The notes beneath the pieces are model-generated. The model was not told the DNA's origin, ran no database searches, and saw nothing but the letters and a program-made list of their open reading frames with translations. This document shows, piece after piece, positions 35,852 through 45,965 of a stretch of 64,000 nt of DNA. The position numbers and the translations under genes are program-made. Origin of the DNA: an uncultured Hyphomicrobiales bacterium (GTDB lineage Bacteria > Pseudomonadota > Alphaproteobacteria > Rhizobiales > Beijerinckiaceae); the NCBI GenBank assembly GCA_903861645.1, contig CAIOVE010000066.1:81068-145067 (forward strand). Reading direction: 5' to 3'. The stretch's first letter is position 1, and each line of letters begins with the position of its first letter.

Positions 35852-36334
35852 ATGCCCGCCAGATCGCCCAGGCGCCTCTTGTCCTATCTCGCCTATCGCG
35901 TGCGCCACGTACTGCATCGCCTGACGCGCCCGCTCACAATGGGCGTCCGCGCCGTGGTCATTGACGCGCGGGATAACGTGCTGCTGGTGCGACACACCTA
36001 TGTGGCGGGCTGGCATTTCCCCGGTGGCGGCATCGAGCCCGGAGAAACGGCGCTGGCCGCCCTCGCCCACGAGTTGGCGGAGGAAGCCAACATCGAGATG
36101 ACCGGGGCTCCCGCGCTGCATGGCGTCTTTTTCAATGATTACGCCACCGAGCGCGATCACGTGCTGGTCTATGTCGTCAGGGCGTTCCGCCAGACCGCGC
36201 CGCGCGCGGCCGACATGGAAATCGTCGAGGCGAAATTCTTTCCGCGCGACGCTTTGCCCGAGGGAGCGACGGGGGCGACGCGCGCGCGACTGTCGGAAAT
36301 CCTCGATGGCGCGCCCGTTCCCGAGAAATGGTGA
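35852..36334 (+). CDS. Nudix hydrolase
   Basis: 160-residue Nudix protein. The Nudix box lies at residues 59-81, GGIEPGETALAALAHELAEE. The usual REUXEE arginine is replaced by H73 and the late glycine by N80, but the metal-binding glutamates are kept. It resembles RNA-capping or ADP-sugar-type Nudix proteins with an N-terminal helical extension, and the substrate is unknown. The ATG at 35852 gives the natural start; the longer frame would run through the mbfA promoter. Confidence 0.85.
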   Translation: MPARSPRRLLSYLAYRVRHVLHRLTRPLTMGVRAVVIDARDNVLLVRHTYVAGWHFPGGGIEPGETALAALAHELAEEANIEMTGAPALHGVFFNDYATERDHVLVYVVRAFRQTAPRAADMEIVEAKFFPRDALPEGATGATRARLSEILDGAPVPEKW

Positions 36335-36343
36335 TGACGGAAC

Positions 36344-37342
36344 TCAGACGCCGCGGAACAGCTTGAAGCGGCGCGCGATCTCCGCGGCGATAACGGATGT
36401 CGCGTCGAGCGGCGCGTGGCGCCAGAGGTCGATCCTTCCATCCCAGCGTCGCAGATAACCGCCAGCGATCAGCCCGTCGAGATAGCGGCGCATTTTCGGA
36501 TGGCCGCCCGTCGGCTCGATGACATAGGCGGGCGCGTCCGTGGCGAGCGCCTCCGACACCATGTTGACGCTATCGCCCGTGACGATGATCGCATCGGCGT
36601 TGGCGATCATGTGCGCGTAGGGATTGTCGCCGTCGCCATCCCAGAAAAAGCCCCGCCCGCCAGCTTCCGCGACCGCCGCGCGCACGGCGGCGCGCGTCGC
36701 CTTGCCTGTGCGCCGCGAGGGCGTCGCCATCACGCTGAAGCCTAGGGCGACCAGCGCGCGGATGGCGTCAACGAGGCGCGCGTCATCATCCGCGGAAAAA
36801 CGGTAATGCGCGCTGGGTCCGCCAATGATCACCGCGGCGCGCGGCGCCGGCAGCGCGGCGATGCGCGGATCGGGGCGCGCGCGCGCCGCCGCCAGCAGGC
36901 CCGGACCCAGCGGATGCGGCGTCGTCGGCGTCACGATCACGTTTTCGCCACGCAGGCGATCATGTTCAGGCGCCCAGATCAGATCGGCGAGCGACGCGCC
37001 GACGACAGGGTCTTCCATGAACACGGTGAAGGTCTTGCCGCGCGCCGCCGCGCGCAACCGGCGCAGATAGGGAACGGTCTTGCGGCCCGAGGCGATGGCG
37101 ATGTCGGGAAACGGCGGCGCGATGGGGCTTGCCGAACGGGCGGGGGCGTCGCGAGGATCGATGGGGCCGAACGGCGACAGGGCGCTGAACAGGCCCGAGG
37201 TCCGCACGGGCCGGATCTCTGGTTCAAGCCCGAGGGCGCGCGCCACGCCAAGGCAGTGGGATTGGTGGCCGGCGCGGCCCGAACCCAGCACCCAGGCCGT
37301 CACGCCGGCCGGCAGAAGCGCCTCCGGCGCCGGCGCGCTCAT
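36344..37342 (-). CDS. ELM1/GtrOC1-like putative nucleoside-diphosphate-sugar epimerase family protein
   Basis: 332-residue member of the mitochondrial fission ELM1 family (DUF1022), found in alphaproteobacteria and plant mitochondria. Visible parts are WVLGSGRAGHQSHCLGVARALG, IASGRKTVPYLRRL, VIIGGPSAHYRFSADD and the C-terminal sugar-transferase-like IVTGDSVNMVSEALATDAPAYVIEP. The fold looks like a GT-B glycosyltransferase, but no bacterial activity is established. The start ATG lies 2 bases after the greA stop, so the two are likely co-transcribed. The longer frame upstream is the greA shadow. Confidence 0.85.
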   Translation of the reverse strand: MSAPAPEALLPAGVTAWVLGSGRAGHQSHCLGVARALGLEPEIRPVRTSGLFSALSPFGPIDPRDAPARSASPIAPPFPDIAIASGRKTVPYLRRLRAAARGKTFTVFMEDPVVGASLADLIWAPEHDRLRGENVIVTPTTPHPLGPGLLAAARARPDPRIAALPAPRAAVIIGGPSAHYRFSADDDARLVDAIRALVALGFSVMATPSRRTGKATRAAVRAAVAEAGGRGFFWDGDGDNPYAHMIANADAIIVTGDSVNMVSEALATDAPAYVIEPTGGHPKMRRYLDGLIAGGYLRRWDGRIDLWRHAPLDATSVIAAEIARRFKLFRGV

Positions 37343-37344
37343 GC

Positions 37345-37818
37345 TCAGATGAAAACGACCTGCATGATTTCGTAGCTCTTGCCGCCGCCGGGCGCGATCA
37401 CCTCGACGGAATCGCCCACCTTCTTGCCGATGAGCGCGCGGGCGATGGGCGAGGAGATCGAGACCTTGCCGCTTTTGACGTCGGCCTCGCTGTCGCCGAC
37501 GATCTGGTACTTCTTCTTTTCCTCGGTGTCCTCGTCGATGAGGGTCACGGTGGCGCCGAACTTGACCGTGTTGCCGGTGAGCTTGCCGACGTCGATGACC
37601 TCGGCGCGCGACAGCTTGTCCTCGAGTTCCGCGATGCGGCCCTCGTTCAGCGACTGCGCTTCCTTGGCGGCGTGATATTCGGCGTTTTCCGACAGATCGC
37701 CATGACCGCGGGCTTCCGAAATGGCCGCGATGATCTTTTGCCGGTCTTCCTGCTGGCGACGCTTCAACTCTGCTTCCAGAGCGGCGTAACCGCCGGCGGT
37801 CATCGGAATCTTTTCCAT
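37345..37818 (-). CDS. greA: Transcription elongation factor GreA
   Basis: 157 residues. An N-terminal coiled coil, [20 protein letters not shown] through [26 protein letters not shown], carries the acidic tip that stimulates RNA cleavage. A C-terminal FKBP-like domain includes [20 protein letters not shown]. GreA rescues backtracked RNA polymerase. It follows carB by about 130 bases on the same strand and precedes the ELM1-like gene with a 2-base gap. Confidence 0.97.
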   Translation of the reverse strand: MEKIPMTAGGYAALEAELKRRQQEDRQKIIAAISEARGHGDLSENAEYHAAKEAQSLNEGRIAELEDKLSRAEVIDVGKLTGNTVKFGATVTLIDEDTEEKKKYQIVGDSEADVKSGKVSISSPIARALIGKKVGDSVEVIAPGGGKSYEIMQVVFI

Positions 37819-37946
37819 AATCCTGTCTTTCCATGTCTGGCTTTCCCCACCGGTCCATCCGGCCGGGAAAAGCGCGCCGCTCGCGGCGCATGGCCCCGCG
37901 AACGCTATCGTTCAAAATGGGAAAATCCCGGCCCGACCCTCCGGGG

Positions 37947-40900
37947 TCAGGCGAAATAATCCTGCAATGCGCGCACCTGAAGGTCGCCGCCCTTGTAGGC
38001 CTTGACCCCCCGCGCCGCCGCGATGGCTCCCGCTAGAGTGGTGTAGTAGGGCACCTTATGCAAGAGGGCCGCGCGCCGGAGCGAACGGCTGTCGGAGAGC
38101 GCCTGCGAGCCTTCCGTCGTGTTGAACACAAGCTGGACGCCGCCGTTCTTGATGGCGTCGACCACGTGCGGCCGTCCCTCGGACACCTTGTTGATCTTCT
38201 GCGCGGGAATGCCCTGCGATTGCAGGAAGCGCGCGGTGCCGCCCGTGGCGACCACCTTGAAGCCGAGGTCGGACAACATGCGCATGGCGTCGACCACGCG
38301 CGACTTGTCGTCGTCGCGCACGGAGACGAACACGGTTCCACCCGTCGGCACCTTTGTGCCGCCGCCGAGCTGGCTCTTGGCGAAGGCGACGTCGAAGTCG
38401 CGATCGAGACCAATGACCTCGCCCGTCGAGCGCATTTCCGGCCCGAGCACCGTATCGACGCCGGGGAACCGCGCGAAAGGAAACACCGCTTCCTTGACGC
38501 CCACGTGCCCCAGCTCGCGCTGAACGAGATTGAAGGACGCCAGCGTCTCGCCCGACATGATCCGCGACGCGATCTTGGCGATCGGCAGGCCAACGACCTT
38601 GGCGACGAAGGGCACCGTGCGCGACGCGCGCGGGTTGACCTCGAGCACGTAGATGTCGCCGTCCTTGAGCGCGTATTGCACGTTCATCAGGCCGCCGACC
38701 TGAAGGCTGCGGGCCATTTGCGCGGTCTGCGTCTCCAGCCGCGCGATTGTCTCGGGCGACAGCGAGCGCGGCGGCAGCGAACAGGCGGAGTCGCCCGAAT
38801 GGATGCCCGCTTCCTCGATGTGCTCCATCACGCCGGCGATGAACACGTCCTTGCCGTCGCACAGACAATCCACGTCGACCTCGATGGCGTCGGCGAGATA
38901 GCGGTCGAACAGCAGCGGATTCTTGCCGAGCACCGTGTTGATCTGGCCGGTCTTGTCGTTGGGATACCGCGCCTTGACCTCGGAGGGGATCAGGCTGGGC
39001 AACGTGCCGAGCAAGTAATCCTCGAAGGCCGCCTGATCGCGAATGATCGCCATCGCCCGCCCGCCGAGCACGTAGGAGGGACGCACCACCAGCGGCAGCC
39101 CGAGTTCCGCGCAGATCAGCCGCGCCTGTTCGACGGAATAGGCGATGCCGTTCTTCGGCTGTTTCAGGCCAAGCCGGTCGAGCAGGCGCTTGAAGCGGTC
39201 GCGATCCTCGGCGAGGTCGATGGAATCCACCGACGTGCCGAGAATGGGAATGCCGGCCTGCTCCAGCGCGTGCGCCAGCTTCAGCGGCGTCTGGCCGCCG
39301 AACTGCACGATGACGCCCTTCAACGTTCCGTTCTCTTTTTCCTTCGCGAGGATTTCGAGAACGTCCTCCGCCGTCAGCGGCTCGAAATACAACCGGTCGG
39401 ACGTGTCGTAATCGGTCGACACGGTCTCGGGGTTGCAGTTGATCATGATCGTTTCGAAGCCGGCTTCCGACAGCGCGAAACAGGCGTGGCAGCAGCAATA
39501 GTCGAATTCGATGCCCTGCCCGATGCGGTTGGGTCCGCCGCCGAGGATGACGATCTTGTTGGCCGCGGACGGACGGGATTCGCACGCCGGCGCTCCCGCG
39601 AACGAGGACTCGTATGTCGAATACATATAAGCCGTCGGCGAGGCGAATTCCGCCGCGCACGTGTCGATGCGCTTGAACACCGGCCGCACGCCGAGCGCGT
39701 GCCGCGCCTCGCGCACGCGCGCCTCGGTCTCGCCCGTCAGACCAGCGAGCTGCGCGTCGGAGAAGCCCGCCGCCTTCAGCATCCGCAGATTATCGGCGTC
39801 GCCGGGCAAGCCATGCGCCTTGACGCGCTTCTCAAGCTCGACGATTTCGGCGAGCCGCGCGATGAACCAGGGATCGAACTTGCACGCCTCGTGAATTTCG
39901 CGCGGGTCCATGCCGAGACGCAGCGCCTGCGCGACGACGAGCAGGCGATCGGGCGTCGGGCGGCCCAGCGCCGCGCGGACCTTGTTCATGTCGTCGCCAA
40001 GACCGAGCCCCTCGATCTCGACGGGGTCGAGGCCGGTGAGGCCGGTTTCCAACGAGCGCAGGGCCTTCTGCAGGGATTCCGCGAAGGTGCGGCCGATCGC
40101 CATCGACTCGCCAACCGACTTCATCGCGGTCGTCAGCAGCGGTTCGGCGCCGGGGAACTTCTCGAAGGCGAAACGCGGCACCTTGGTGACCACGTAATCG
40201 ATGGTCGGCTCGAAGGAGGCCGGCGTCGCGCCACCGGTGATGTCGTTGGCGATCTCGTCGAGCGTGTAGCCGACGGCGAGCTTCGCCGCGACGCGCGCGA
40301 TGGGAAAACCCGTCGCCTTCGACGCCAGCGCCGACGAGCGTGACACGCGCGGATTCATTTCGATCACGACCATGCGGCCGTTGGCCGGATTGATCGCGAA
40401 CTGCACGTTCGATCCGCCGGTCTCCACGCCGATCTCGCGCAGCACCGCGATCGAGGCGTCGCGCATGATCTGGTATTCCTTGTCCGTCAGCGTCAGCGCC
40501 GGCGCGACGGTGATGGAATCGCCCGTATGGACGCCCATCGGATCGACGTTCTCGATGGAGCACACGATGATGCAGTTGTCCGCCTTGTCGCGGACGACCT
40601 CCATCTCGAATTCCTTCCAGCCGAGCACGCTCTCCTCGATGAGCACCTCGGTGGTGGGCGAGGCGTCGAGACCGCTCTGCACGATGTCGATGAATTCGAC
40701 CTTGTCATAGGCGATGCCGCCGCCCGTGCCGCCGAGCGTGAACGATGGGCGGATGATCGCCGGCAGGCCGATGTCGTCGATGGCTTCGAGGCCTTCCTGC
40801 AGGCCCTTGGAAATATAGCGACGCTTGCGCTCGGCCTCGTTGGAGTCCCAGTCGCGCCGATAGGCTTCCAGCGCGCGGGCGCGCTCCTGCGGATCGGCAT

Positions 40901-41432
40901 GCGCGGCGGAAACCTTTTCCAGGCCACGATTGAATTCGTCCTTGTCGGCCTTCTTCAGGTCCGAGGCGTTGGCGAGGCGCGAGCGCGGCGTGGCGAGGCC
41001 AATCTTGGTCATCGCCTGCCGGAACAGTTCGCGATCCTCGGCCTTGTCGATGGCCTTGGCGTCGGCGCCGATCATTTCGACGTCGAAGCGCTCCAGCACG
41101 CCGGCCCGCTCCAGCGACAGCGCGCAGTTGAGCGCGGTCTGGCCGCCCATGGTCGGCAGCAGGGCAAAGCCCTTGGAACGGTCGCCCCGCTCCTTCTCAA
41201 TGATCTTGGCGACGATCTCCGGCGTGATCGGCTCGACATAGGTGCGGTCGGCCAGATCGGGGTCGGTCATGATCGTGGCGGGATTCGAGTTGACGAGGAC
41301 GATCCGGTAGCCCTCCTCGCGCAACGCCTTGCAGGCTTGCGTTCCCGAATAATCGAACTCACAGGCCTGGCCGATGATGATCGGCCCCGCGCCGATGATC
41401 ATGATGGTGGAGATGTCCGTGCGTTTCGGCAT
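37947..41432 (-). CDS. carB: Carbamoyl-phosphate synthase large subunit
   Basis: 1161-residue ATP-grasp enzyme making carbamoyl phosphate for pyrimidines and arginine. The N-terminus [30 protein letters not shown] and the second-half repeat [22 protein letters not shown] are typical. Relative to the roughly 1073-residue E. coli protein, it has an extra block of about 60 residues near 145-210 ([10 protein letters not shown]...[12 protein letters not shown]), as known in alphaproteobacterial CarB. The C-terminal allosteric domain contains [14 protein letters not shown]. The ATG at 41432 was chosen. carA is not in the window. Confidence 0.97.
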   Translation of the reverse strand: MPKRTDISTIMIIGAGPIIIGQACEFDYSGTQACKALREEGYRIVLVNSNPATIMTDPDLADRTYVEPITPEIVAKIIEKERGDRSKGFALLPTMGGQTALNCALSLERAGVLERFDVEMIGADAKAIDKAEDRELFRQAMTKIGLATPRSRLANASDLKKADKDEFNRGLEKVSAAHADPQERARALEAYRRDWDSNEAERKRRYISKGLQEGLEAIDDIGLPAIIRPSFTLGGTGGGIAYDKVEFIDIVQSGLDASPTTEVLIEESVLGWKEFEMEVVRDKADNCIIVCSIENVDPMGVHTGDSITVAPALTLTDKEYQIMRDASIAVLREIGVETGGSNVQFAINPANGRMVVIEMNPRVSRSSALASKATGFPIARVAAKLAVGYTLDEIANDITGGATPASFEPTIDYVVTKVPRFAFEKFPGAEPLLTTAMKSVGESMAIGRTFAESLQKALRSLETGLTGLDPVEIEGLGLGDDMNKVRAALGRPTPDRLLVVAQALRLGMDPREIHEACKFDPWFIARLAEIVELEKRVKAHGLPGDADNLRMLKAAGFSDAQLAGLTGETEARVREARHALGVRPVFKRIDTCAAEFASPTAYMYSTYESSFAGAPACESRPSAANKIVILGGGPNRIGQGIEFDYCCCHACFALSEAGFETIMINCNPETVSTDYDTSDRLYFEPLTAEDVLEILAKEKENGTLKGVIVQFGGQTPLKLAHALEQAGIPILGTSVDSIDLAEDRDRFKRLLDRLGLKQPKNGIAYSVEQARLICAELGLPLVVRPSYVLGGRAMAIIRDQAAFEDYLLGTLPSLIPSEVKARYPNDKTGQINTVLGKNPLLFDRYLADAIEVDVDCLCDGKDVFIAGVMEHIEEAGIHSGDSACSLPPRSLSPETIARLETQTAQMARSLQVGGLMNVQYALKDGDIYVLEVNPRASRTVPFVAKVVGLPIAKIASRIMSGETLASFNLVQRELGHVGVKEAVFPFARFPGVDTVLGPEMRSTGEVIGLDRDFDVAFAKSQLGGGTKVPTGGTVFVSVRDDDKSRVVDAMRMLSDLGFKVVATGGTARFLQSQGIPAQKINKVSEGRPHVVDAIKNGGVQLVFNTTEGSQALSDSRSLRRAALLHKVPYYTTLAGAIAAARGVKAYKGGDLQVRALQDYFA

Positions 41433-41706
41433 GAGCGTCCATTTCGCGCGCGCAAAAAAAGGCCGCGCCCTCAACCCTGAACGGGCGCCGGCGCGTCCTT
41501 GCGAAAACCCTCGCGGGTGGGAACCCAGATCGGGCGATCGAGCGGGAAGCGCCCCGGCCCGAAGTTGCGGTCATTTAGACGAGATTTGCCGCCGGGGGAA
41601 CCCCCTCCAGCCGGTTATGCCCACGAGATTGGCGCCAGGGGCGTCATTGCCGGTCCGCGACCGATTGGCAATCGACAAGCGCGACGGCCCTCGCTAGACC
41701 CCTTTC

Positions 41707-42093
41707 ATGCCCCTGATCAAACAGTTCATCACTTTTTTCGGCGTTGGCGTTGCCGCCACGATCACCGACTGGAGCACGTTTTTCGTGCTGGGCCAGTTCG
41801 TCGGCGTTTCCAATGTCTATGCGGCGCTGATCGCCTATTGCTGTGGCGGACTGATTTCCTACACCCTTAACCGGATGCATACCTTCAACAGCGACCGCAC
41901 CCATCTGGAAGCGGGCTGGCGCTTCGCCGCGGTCATGGCGATCGGCTTTTCCCTGACGGGCGTCTTTGTCTGGCTGTTCGCAGACCGCCTGGGCCTGCCG
42001 CCCATGGTCGCCCGCATGTTGTCGACGGGCATTGTCTTTTTCTGGAACTACCTCGCCCACAAGATGTGGACCTTCGCCGAAAAGCGCGCCTGA
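41707..42093 (+). CDS. GtrA family membrane protein
   Basis: 128 residues with four helices, including ITFFGVGVAATITDWSTFFVL, YAALIAYCCGGLISYTLNR and FFWNYLAHKMWTF. The C-terminal basic end fits GtrA, a putative flippase of lipid-linked sugars. No glycosyltransferase gene is adjacent, so the partner is unknown. It is divergent from carB with about 270 bases between them, in which I see no gene. Confidence 0.85.
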   Translation: MPLIKQFITFFGVGVAATITDWSTFFVLGQFVGVSNVYAALIAYCCGGLISYTLNRMHTFNSDRTHLEAGWRFAAVMAIGFSLTGVFVWLFADRLGLPPMVARMLSTGIVFFWNYLAHKMWTFAEKRA

Positions 42094-42110
42094 CGGCGGC
42101 CAGCGGAGAA

Positions 42111-42137
42111 GAGCGGGGCCAAACAATGGCCCCGCTC
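42111..42137. terminator. Hairpin between the convergent gtrA and DUF2158 genes
   Basis: A perfect 11-bp stem, GAGCGGGGCCA with TGGCCCCGCTC, loop AACAA, without a strong T run. It is probably a shared terminator for the two convergent genes. Confidence 0.6.
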
Positions 42138-42147
42138 CGCCTGATCA

Positions 42148-42363
42148 TCAATCCTCGCGCTTGTGCTCGTGTTCGTCCTCCTCATCGTCTTCCGCGATGA
42201 TCTGGACCGGCTCGAGCGCCACGGCGGCGATGACGCCGGCGCGGATTTCGTCGTTGGTCTCGCCGTACCAGACACAATGAACGCCCGTGTCGTCGACGCC
42301 CACGACCGTCATGGCCGGTCCGCCCGACTTCAGTTGAACCACTTCGCCCGCATGAAATTCCAT
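42148..42363 (-). CDS. YodC/DUF2158 family small protein
   Basis: 71 residues. It opens MEFHAGEVVQLKSGGPAMTVVG, with a HCVWYG strand, matching the YodC (DUF2158) family of small beta-barrel-like proteins of unknown function. The tail is strongly acidic and histidine-containing (EDDEEDEHEHKRED). The ATG at 42363 is the natural start; the annotation-length frame to 42396 adds only basic residues. Confidence 0.8.
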   Translation of the reverse strand: MEFHAGEVVQLKSGGPAMTVVGVDDTGVHCVWYGETNDEIRAGVIAAVALEPVQIIAEDDEEDEHEHKRED

Positions 42364-42444
42364 GGTGATATTCCCTGTTCGAGGTCGCCGAGCCATTCTG
42401 GCGAGGGTCGGTAACGGGAATGTCTCGGTTTCAATACGGTCGCG

Positions 42445-42927
42445 TCATCCAGCCGACGCGCCGCCGTCATGAAGCGGCGCCGTCTGCCGCAACGCCTCGC
42501 CCAGAACCATGGCGGCGGCGACCGCCACGTTGAGCGACCGCAGACCCGCGCGCACGGGGATGATGAGACGGGCGTCCGCCGCCGCGTGAACCTCGGGCGG
42601 CGCGCCAGCCGATTCGCGACCGACCATCAGCACATCGTCCGGTCGAAAGGCGAAGGCGGTGTAGGCGGTTTCACCCGTCGTGGTCAGCAGCACGAGCCGA
42701 CGACCGGTTTCCGCTCGCCACGCCTCGAAGGCGCTCCACGAGGCGTGGCGCGCGATGTCCACGTGGTCGAGATAATCCATGCCGGAGCGGCGAAAGTGCC
42801 TGTCGGAGACCGGAAACCCGGCCGGCTCGACGATCGCGGCCGACACGCCAAGGCAGGCGCAGGCGCGCAGCATGGTGCCGGCGTTCTGCGGGATGTCCGG
42901 CTGGAACAGGGCGAGCGTGAGAGCCAT
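42445..42927 (-). CDS. trmL: tRNA (cytidine/uridine-34-2-O)-methyltransferase
   Basis: 160-residue SPOUT methyltransferase that modifies the wobble base of leucine tRNAs. The motifs are ALFQPDIPQNAGTMLRACACLG, MVGRESAGAPPEVHAAAD and IPVRAGLRSLNVAVAAAMVLGEALRQT, containing the trefoil-knot SAM site. The ATG at 42927 gives the family start MALTLALFQP; an upstream start at 42942 is less likely. It is divergent from petA, so the 290-base gap to 43218 carries both promoters. Confidence 0.92.
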   Translation of the reverse strand: MALTLALFQPDIPQNAGTMLRACACLGVSAAIVEPAGFPVSDRHFRRSGMDYLDHVDIARHASWSAFEAWRAETGRRLVLLTTTGETAYTAFAFRPDDVLMVGRESAGAPPEVHAAADARLIIPVRAGLRSLNVAVAAAMVLGEALRQTAPLHDGGASAG

Positions 42928-43056
42928 GCCCCCGACTAGCATCGCGCCCGGCGCGCGTCATCCACGACCGCGTGGCGGGCGGGGTCCGCCCGCTATGGAC
43001 AAGCCCGGCGAACGGTGCGAAATACCGCCCGATTATGGGCATCGGGCGCGACCTCG

Positions 43057-43082
43057 CGCTCGCGCGAATGTTAGCGCGAGCG
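43057..43082. promoter_or_regulatory. Perfect hairpin in the petA upstream region
   Basis: CGCTCGCGC (43057-43065) pairs perfectly with GCGCGAGCG (43074-43082) across the loop GAATGTTA, about 137 bases before petA. It could be a protein-binding palindrome or an mRNA leader stem; the sequence alone does not decide. Confidence 0.4.
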
Positions 43083-43218
43083 GCGAAGAGTCGCATTGCG
43101 GCGCCTTATCGCTCCGAATACGCACGGACGGCTTGTCTGGAGCGCGGTTCGCGCAACGAAGAACCGCCCAGCGCGCATCAACATCGCGCGCCGGCCAAAG
43201 GAATGAGAGGGATTTCTC

Positions 43219-43743
43219 GTGGCAAACGCATCGACTGTGGATGAACCAACACGCCGGGACATGCTGTTCATAGCCACGGGCGCGGCCGCCGCCGTTGGCG
43301 CCGGCGCCGTCGCCTGGCCGTTGATCAACCAGATGAACCCCGACGCGTCCTCCATCGCCGCCGGCGCGGCCGTCGAGGTCGACCTGTCGGCCATCAAGGA
43401 AGGCCAGATCGTCACGATCAAATGGCGCGGCAACCCGATCTTCGTCCGTCACCGCACGAAGAAGGAAATCGAGGACGCCCAGAACGCCAATCTCGGCGAG
43501 ATGCGCGATCCGCAGACCGACGCCGCCCGCGTGAAGAAGCCCGAATGGCTGGTCCTGATCGGCGTCTGCACCCACCTCGGCTGCATCCCGCAGGGTCATG
43601 ACGGCCAGTATGACGGCTGGCTCTGCCACTGCCATGGCTCGGTTTATGACACGTCCGGCCGCATCCGGCAGGGGCCCGCCCCCCGCAATCTCGAGGTGCC
43701 CGCCTACACGTTCCTGTCGGACACCAAGCTCTCGGTCGGCTGA
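43219..43743 (+). CDS. petA: Ubiquinol-cytochrome c reductase iron-sulfur (Rieske) subunit
   Basis: 174-residue bc1 complex subunit. A twin-arginine signal-anchor TRRDMLFIATGAAAAVGAGA (residues 11-30) is followed by the Rieske domain. Cluster ligands are C117/H119 and C136/H139, and C122 and C138 form the stabilising disulfide (CTHLGC and CHCHGS). A GTG start at 43219 follows GAGAGGGA. It heads the petABC operon; electrons pass from ubiquinol to cytochrome c1 across the inner membrane. Confidence 0.96.
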   Translation: MANASTVDEPTRRDMLFIATGAAAAVGAGAVAWPLINQMNPDASSIAAGAAVEVDLSAIKEGQIVTIKWRGNPIFVRHRTKKEIEDAQNANLGEMRDPQTDAARVKKPEWLVLIGVCTHLGCIPQGHDGQYDGWLCHCHGSVYDTSGRIRQGPAPRNLEVPAYTFLSDTKLSVG

Positions 43744-43814
43744 CCGGTTCGCCCCGCCGGCCTCCCCGCGAGGCCGCCCGTTTCCCGCCATAGCCCGATG
43801 CAAGAGACACTTAC

Positions 43815-45059
43815 ATGAGCGGACCCTCCACATTCGTCCCCAAGAGCGCCCTCGGCCGGTGGTTTGAAAGCCGCCTGCCCGTCATGGGCCTCGTTCATTC
43901 CTCCTTCGTGGCCTATCCGACGCCGCGCAACCTCAACTACTGGTGGACGTTCGGCGCCATCCTGAGCTTCATGCTCGGCGCGCAGATCATCACCGGCGTC
44001 GTGCTGGCGATGCACTACACCCCGCACGTCGACATGGCGTTCAACTCCGTTGAATCAATCATGCGCGACGTGAACTGGGGCTGGTTCCTGCGCTACGCGC
44101 ACGCCAACGGCGCCTCGATGTTCTTCATCGCCGTCTACGTGCACATGCTGCGCGGCCTCTACTACGGCTCCTACAAGGCGCCGCGCGAGGTGCTCTGGAT
44201 CCTCGGCGTCATCATCTACCTGTTGATGATGGCCACGGGCTTCATGGGCTACGTGCTGCCGTGGGGCCAGATGAGCTTCTGGGGCGCCAAGGTCATCACC
44301 AACCTCTTCTCGGCGATCCCCTTCGTCGGCGACACGATCACCACCTGGCTCTGGGGCGGTTACTCGGTCGACAACCCCACGCTGAACCGCTTCTTCTCGC
44401 TGCACTATCTGCTGCCCTTCATGATCGCGGGCGTCGTGATCCTGCACGTGTGGGCGCTGCATGTCGTCGGCCAGAACAACCCCGACGGCGTGGAAGTGAA
44501 GAACGTCGAGAAGGACACCGTGCCCTTCACGCCCTACGCCACGATCAAGGACAGCTTCGCCGTCGTGGTGTTCCTGATCCTCTACGCCTGGTTCATCTTC
44601 TTCACGCCGAACTTCCTCGGCGAGGCGGATAACTACATCATGGCGAACCCGCTGGTGACGCCGCCCCACATCGTGCCGGAGTGGTATTACCTGCCATTCT
44701 ACGCGATCCTGCGCGCCGTCCCGAACAAGCTGCTCGGCGTCTGCGCGTTGTTCGGCGCCATCCTGATCCTCGCGTTCCTGCCCTGGCTCGACACGTCGCG
44801 GGTGCGCTCGGGCAAGTATCGCCCGGCGTTCAAGGTGTTCTTCTGGCTGTTCGTGCTCTGCGCGCTGGGCCTCGGCTACCTCGGCGCCCAGCCACCGGAT
44901 GACGGCCCGGTTCTCGCCGCGCGCATCCTGTCGCTTTACTACTTCGGCTTCTTCCTCGTGATCCTGCCGCTGCTCGGCCTGTTCGAGACTCCCAAGACCC
45001 CGCCCGCGTCGATCGCCGACGCGGTGCTCGGCAAGGGCGCCTCGGGCGCGAACCACTGA
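43815..45059 (+). CDS. petB: Cytochrome b of the bc1 complex
   Basis: 414-residue membrane subunit carrying haems bL and bH and the quinone sites. Visible blocks are [69 protein letters not shown] and, at the Qo site, [19 protein letters not shown] (PEWY). Eight helices are expected. It follows petA by 71 bases and precedes petC by 20. Confidence 0.98.
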   Translation: MSGPSTFVPKSALGRWFESRLPVMGLVHSSFVAYPTPRNLNYWWTFGAILSFMLGAQIITGVVLAMHYTPHVDMAFNSVESIMRDVNWGWFLRYAHANGASMFFIAVYVHMLRGLYYGSYKAPREVLWILGVIIYLLMMATGFMGYVLPWGQMSFWGAKVITNLFSAIPFVGDTITTWLWGGYSVDNPTLNRFFSLHYLLPFMIAGVVILHVWALHVVGQNNPDGVEVKNVEKDTVPFTPYATIKDSFAVVVFLILYAWFIFFTPNFLGEADNYIMANPLVTPPHIVPEWYYLPFYAILRAVPNKLLGVCALFGAILILAFLPWLDTSRVRSGKYRPAFKVFFWLFVLCALGLGYLGAQPPDDGPVLAARILSLYYFGFFLVILPLLGLFETPKTPPASIADAVLGKGASGANH

Positions 45060-45079
45060 ACCGGCCGGGAGACAGACCA

Positions 45080-45895
45080 ATGAACATCCTGAAAAAACTC
45101 GGCCTTGCCGCCCTCCTGACCGCCGGCGTCGCCCTCACGGGCGCCGCTTTCGCCGCGGAGCATGAAACCAAGACGCCCGAACGGCAGAGCTGGTCCTTCG
45201 CCGGCCCGTTTGGCAAATACGATCAGGCACAGTTGCAGCGCGGCTTCATGGTGTTCCGCACCGTGTGCTCGAACTGCCACTCGGCCAACCTGCTCGCGTT
45301 CCGCAACCTGTCGCAGCCCGGCGGCCCGGAATTCTCCGAGGCGCAGGTCAAGGCGCTGGCGGCGGAATACACCGTCAAGGACGGTCCGGGCGACGACGGC
45401 AACATGTTCGATCGCCCCGGCCGCCCCGCCGACCGCTGGGTGCCCACCTATCCGAACGCGGAGGCCGCCAAGGCGACCCTCGGCGCCGCCCCGCCGGACA
45501 TGTCGGTGCTGGCCAAGGCGCGCAGCTATGAGCGCGGCTTCCCGCTGTTCATCGTCGACGCCCTGACCCAGTATCAGGAGCATGGCGTCGATTACATCTA
45601 TTCGCTCATCGCGCTGGGCTACAGCGATCCCAAGGATCCCAACCACAACGACTACTTCCCCGGCGGGCACATTGGCATGGCCAAGCCCCTGTCGGACGAT
45701 CAGGTCGACTACACCGACGGCACGCCCAAGACCGTCAAGCAGTACACCCGCGACGTCGCGGCCTTCCTGATGTGGATGGCCGAGCCGAAGCTGGAGGACC
45801 GCAAGAAGACCGGCCTGCGCGCCATGATCTTCCTGATCATCTTCGCGGGCTTGCTCTACTTCACCAAGAAGAAGGTCTGGGCCGACGCGCACTAG
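45080..45895 (+). CDS. petC: Cytochrome c1
   Basis: 271 residues. The signal peptide ends near AAFAAEH (residue 27). The haem c site is CSNCH at residues 63-67. The acidic loop and the methionine-ligand region GHIGMAKPLSDDQVDYTDGTP follow, and a C-terminal anchor helix (RAMIFLIIFAGLLYFTKKK) closes it. It is the last gene of petABC, followed by a strong terminator. Confidence 0.97.
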   Translation: MNILKKLGLAALLTAGVALTGAAFAAEHETKTPERQSWSFAGPFGKYDQAQLQRGFMVFRTVCSNCHSANLLAFRNLSQPGGPEFSEAQVKALAAEYTVKDGPGDDGNMFDRPGRPADRWVPTYPNAEAAKATLGAAPPDMSVLAKARSYERGFPLFIVDALTQYQEHGVDYIYSLIALGYSDPKDPNHNDYFPGGHIGMAKPLSDDQVDYTDGTPKTVKQYTRDVAAFLMWMAEPKLEDRKKTGLRAMIFLIIFAGLLYFTKKKVWADAH

Positions 45896-45920
45896 CCCGC
45901 GGCGCCAACGAGCAAAATAA

Positions 45921-45949
45921 AAAAGGCCCCGGAAACGGGGCCTTTTTCT
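45921..45949. terminator. Bidirectional intrinsic terminator after petC
   Basis: AAAAGGCCCCG-GAAA-CGGGGCCTTTTTC gives a strong GC stem with a GAAA tetraloop, T-rich on the plus strand and (through the leading A run) on the minus strand. It can serve both petC and the convergent NHL-repeat gene. Confidence 0.93.
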
Positions 45950-45965
45950 TGCGCCTGTCATGCAA

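Noticed and set aside
38058..40343. 761-codon open frame on the plus strand
   Set aside because: It is the antisense shadow of carB; carB itself is well supported by motifs.
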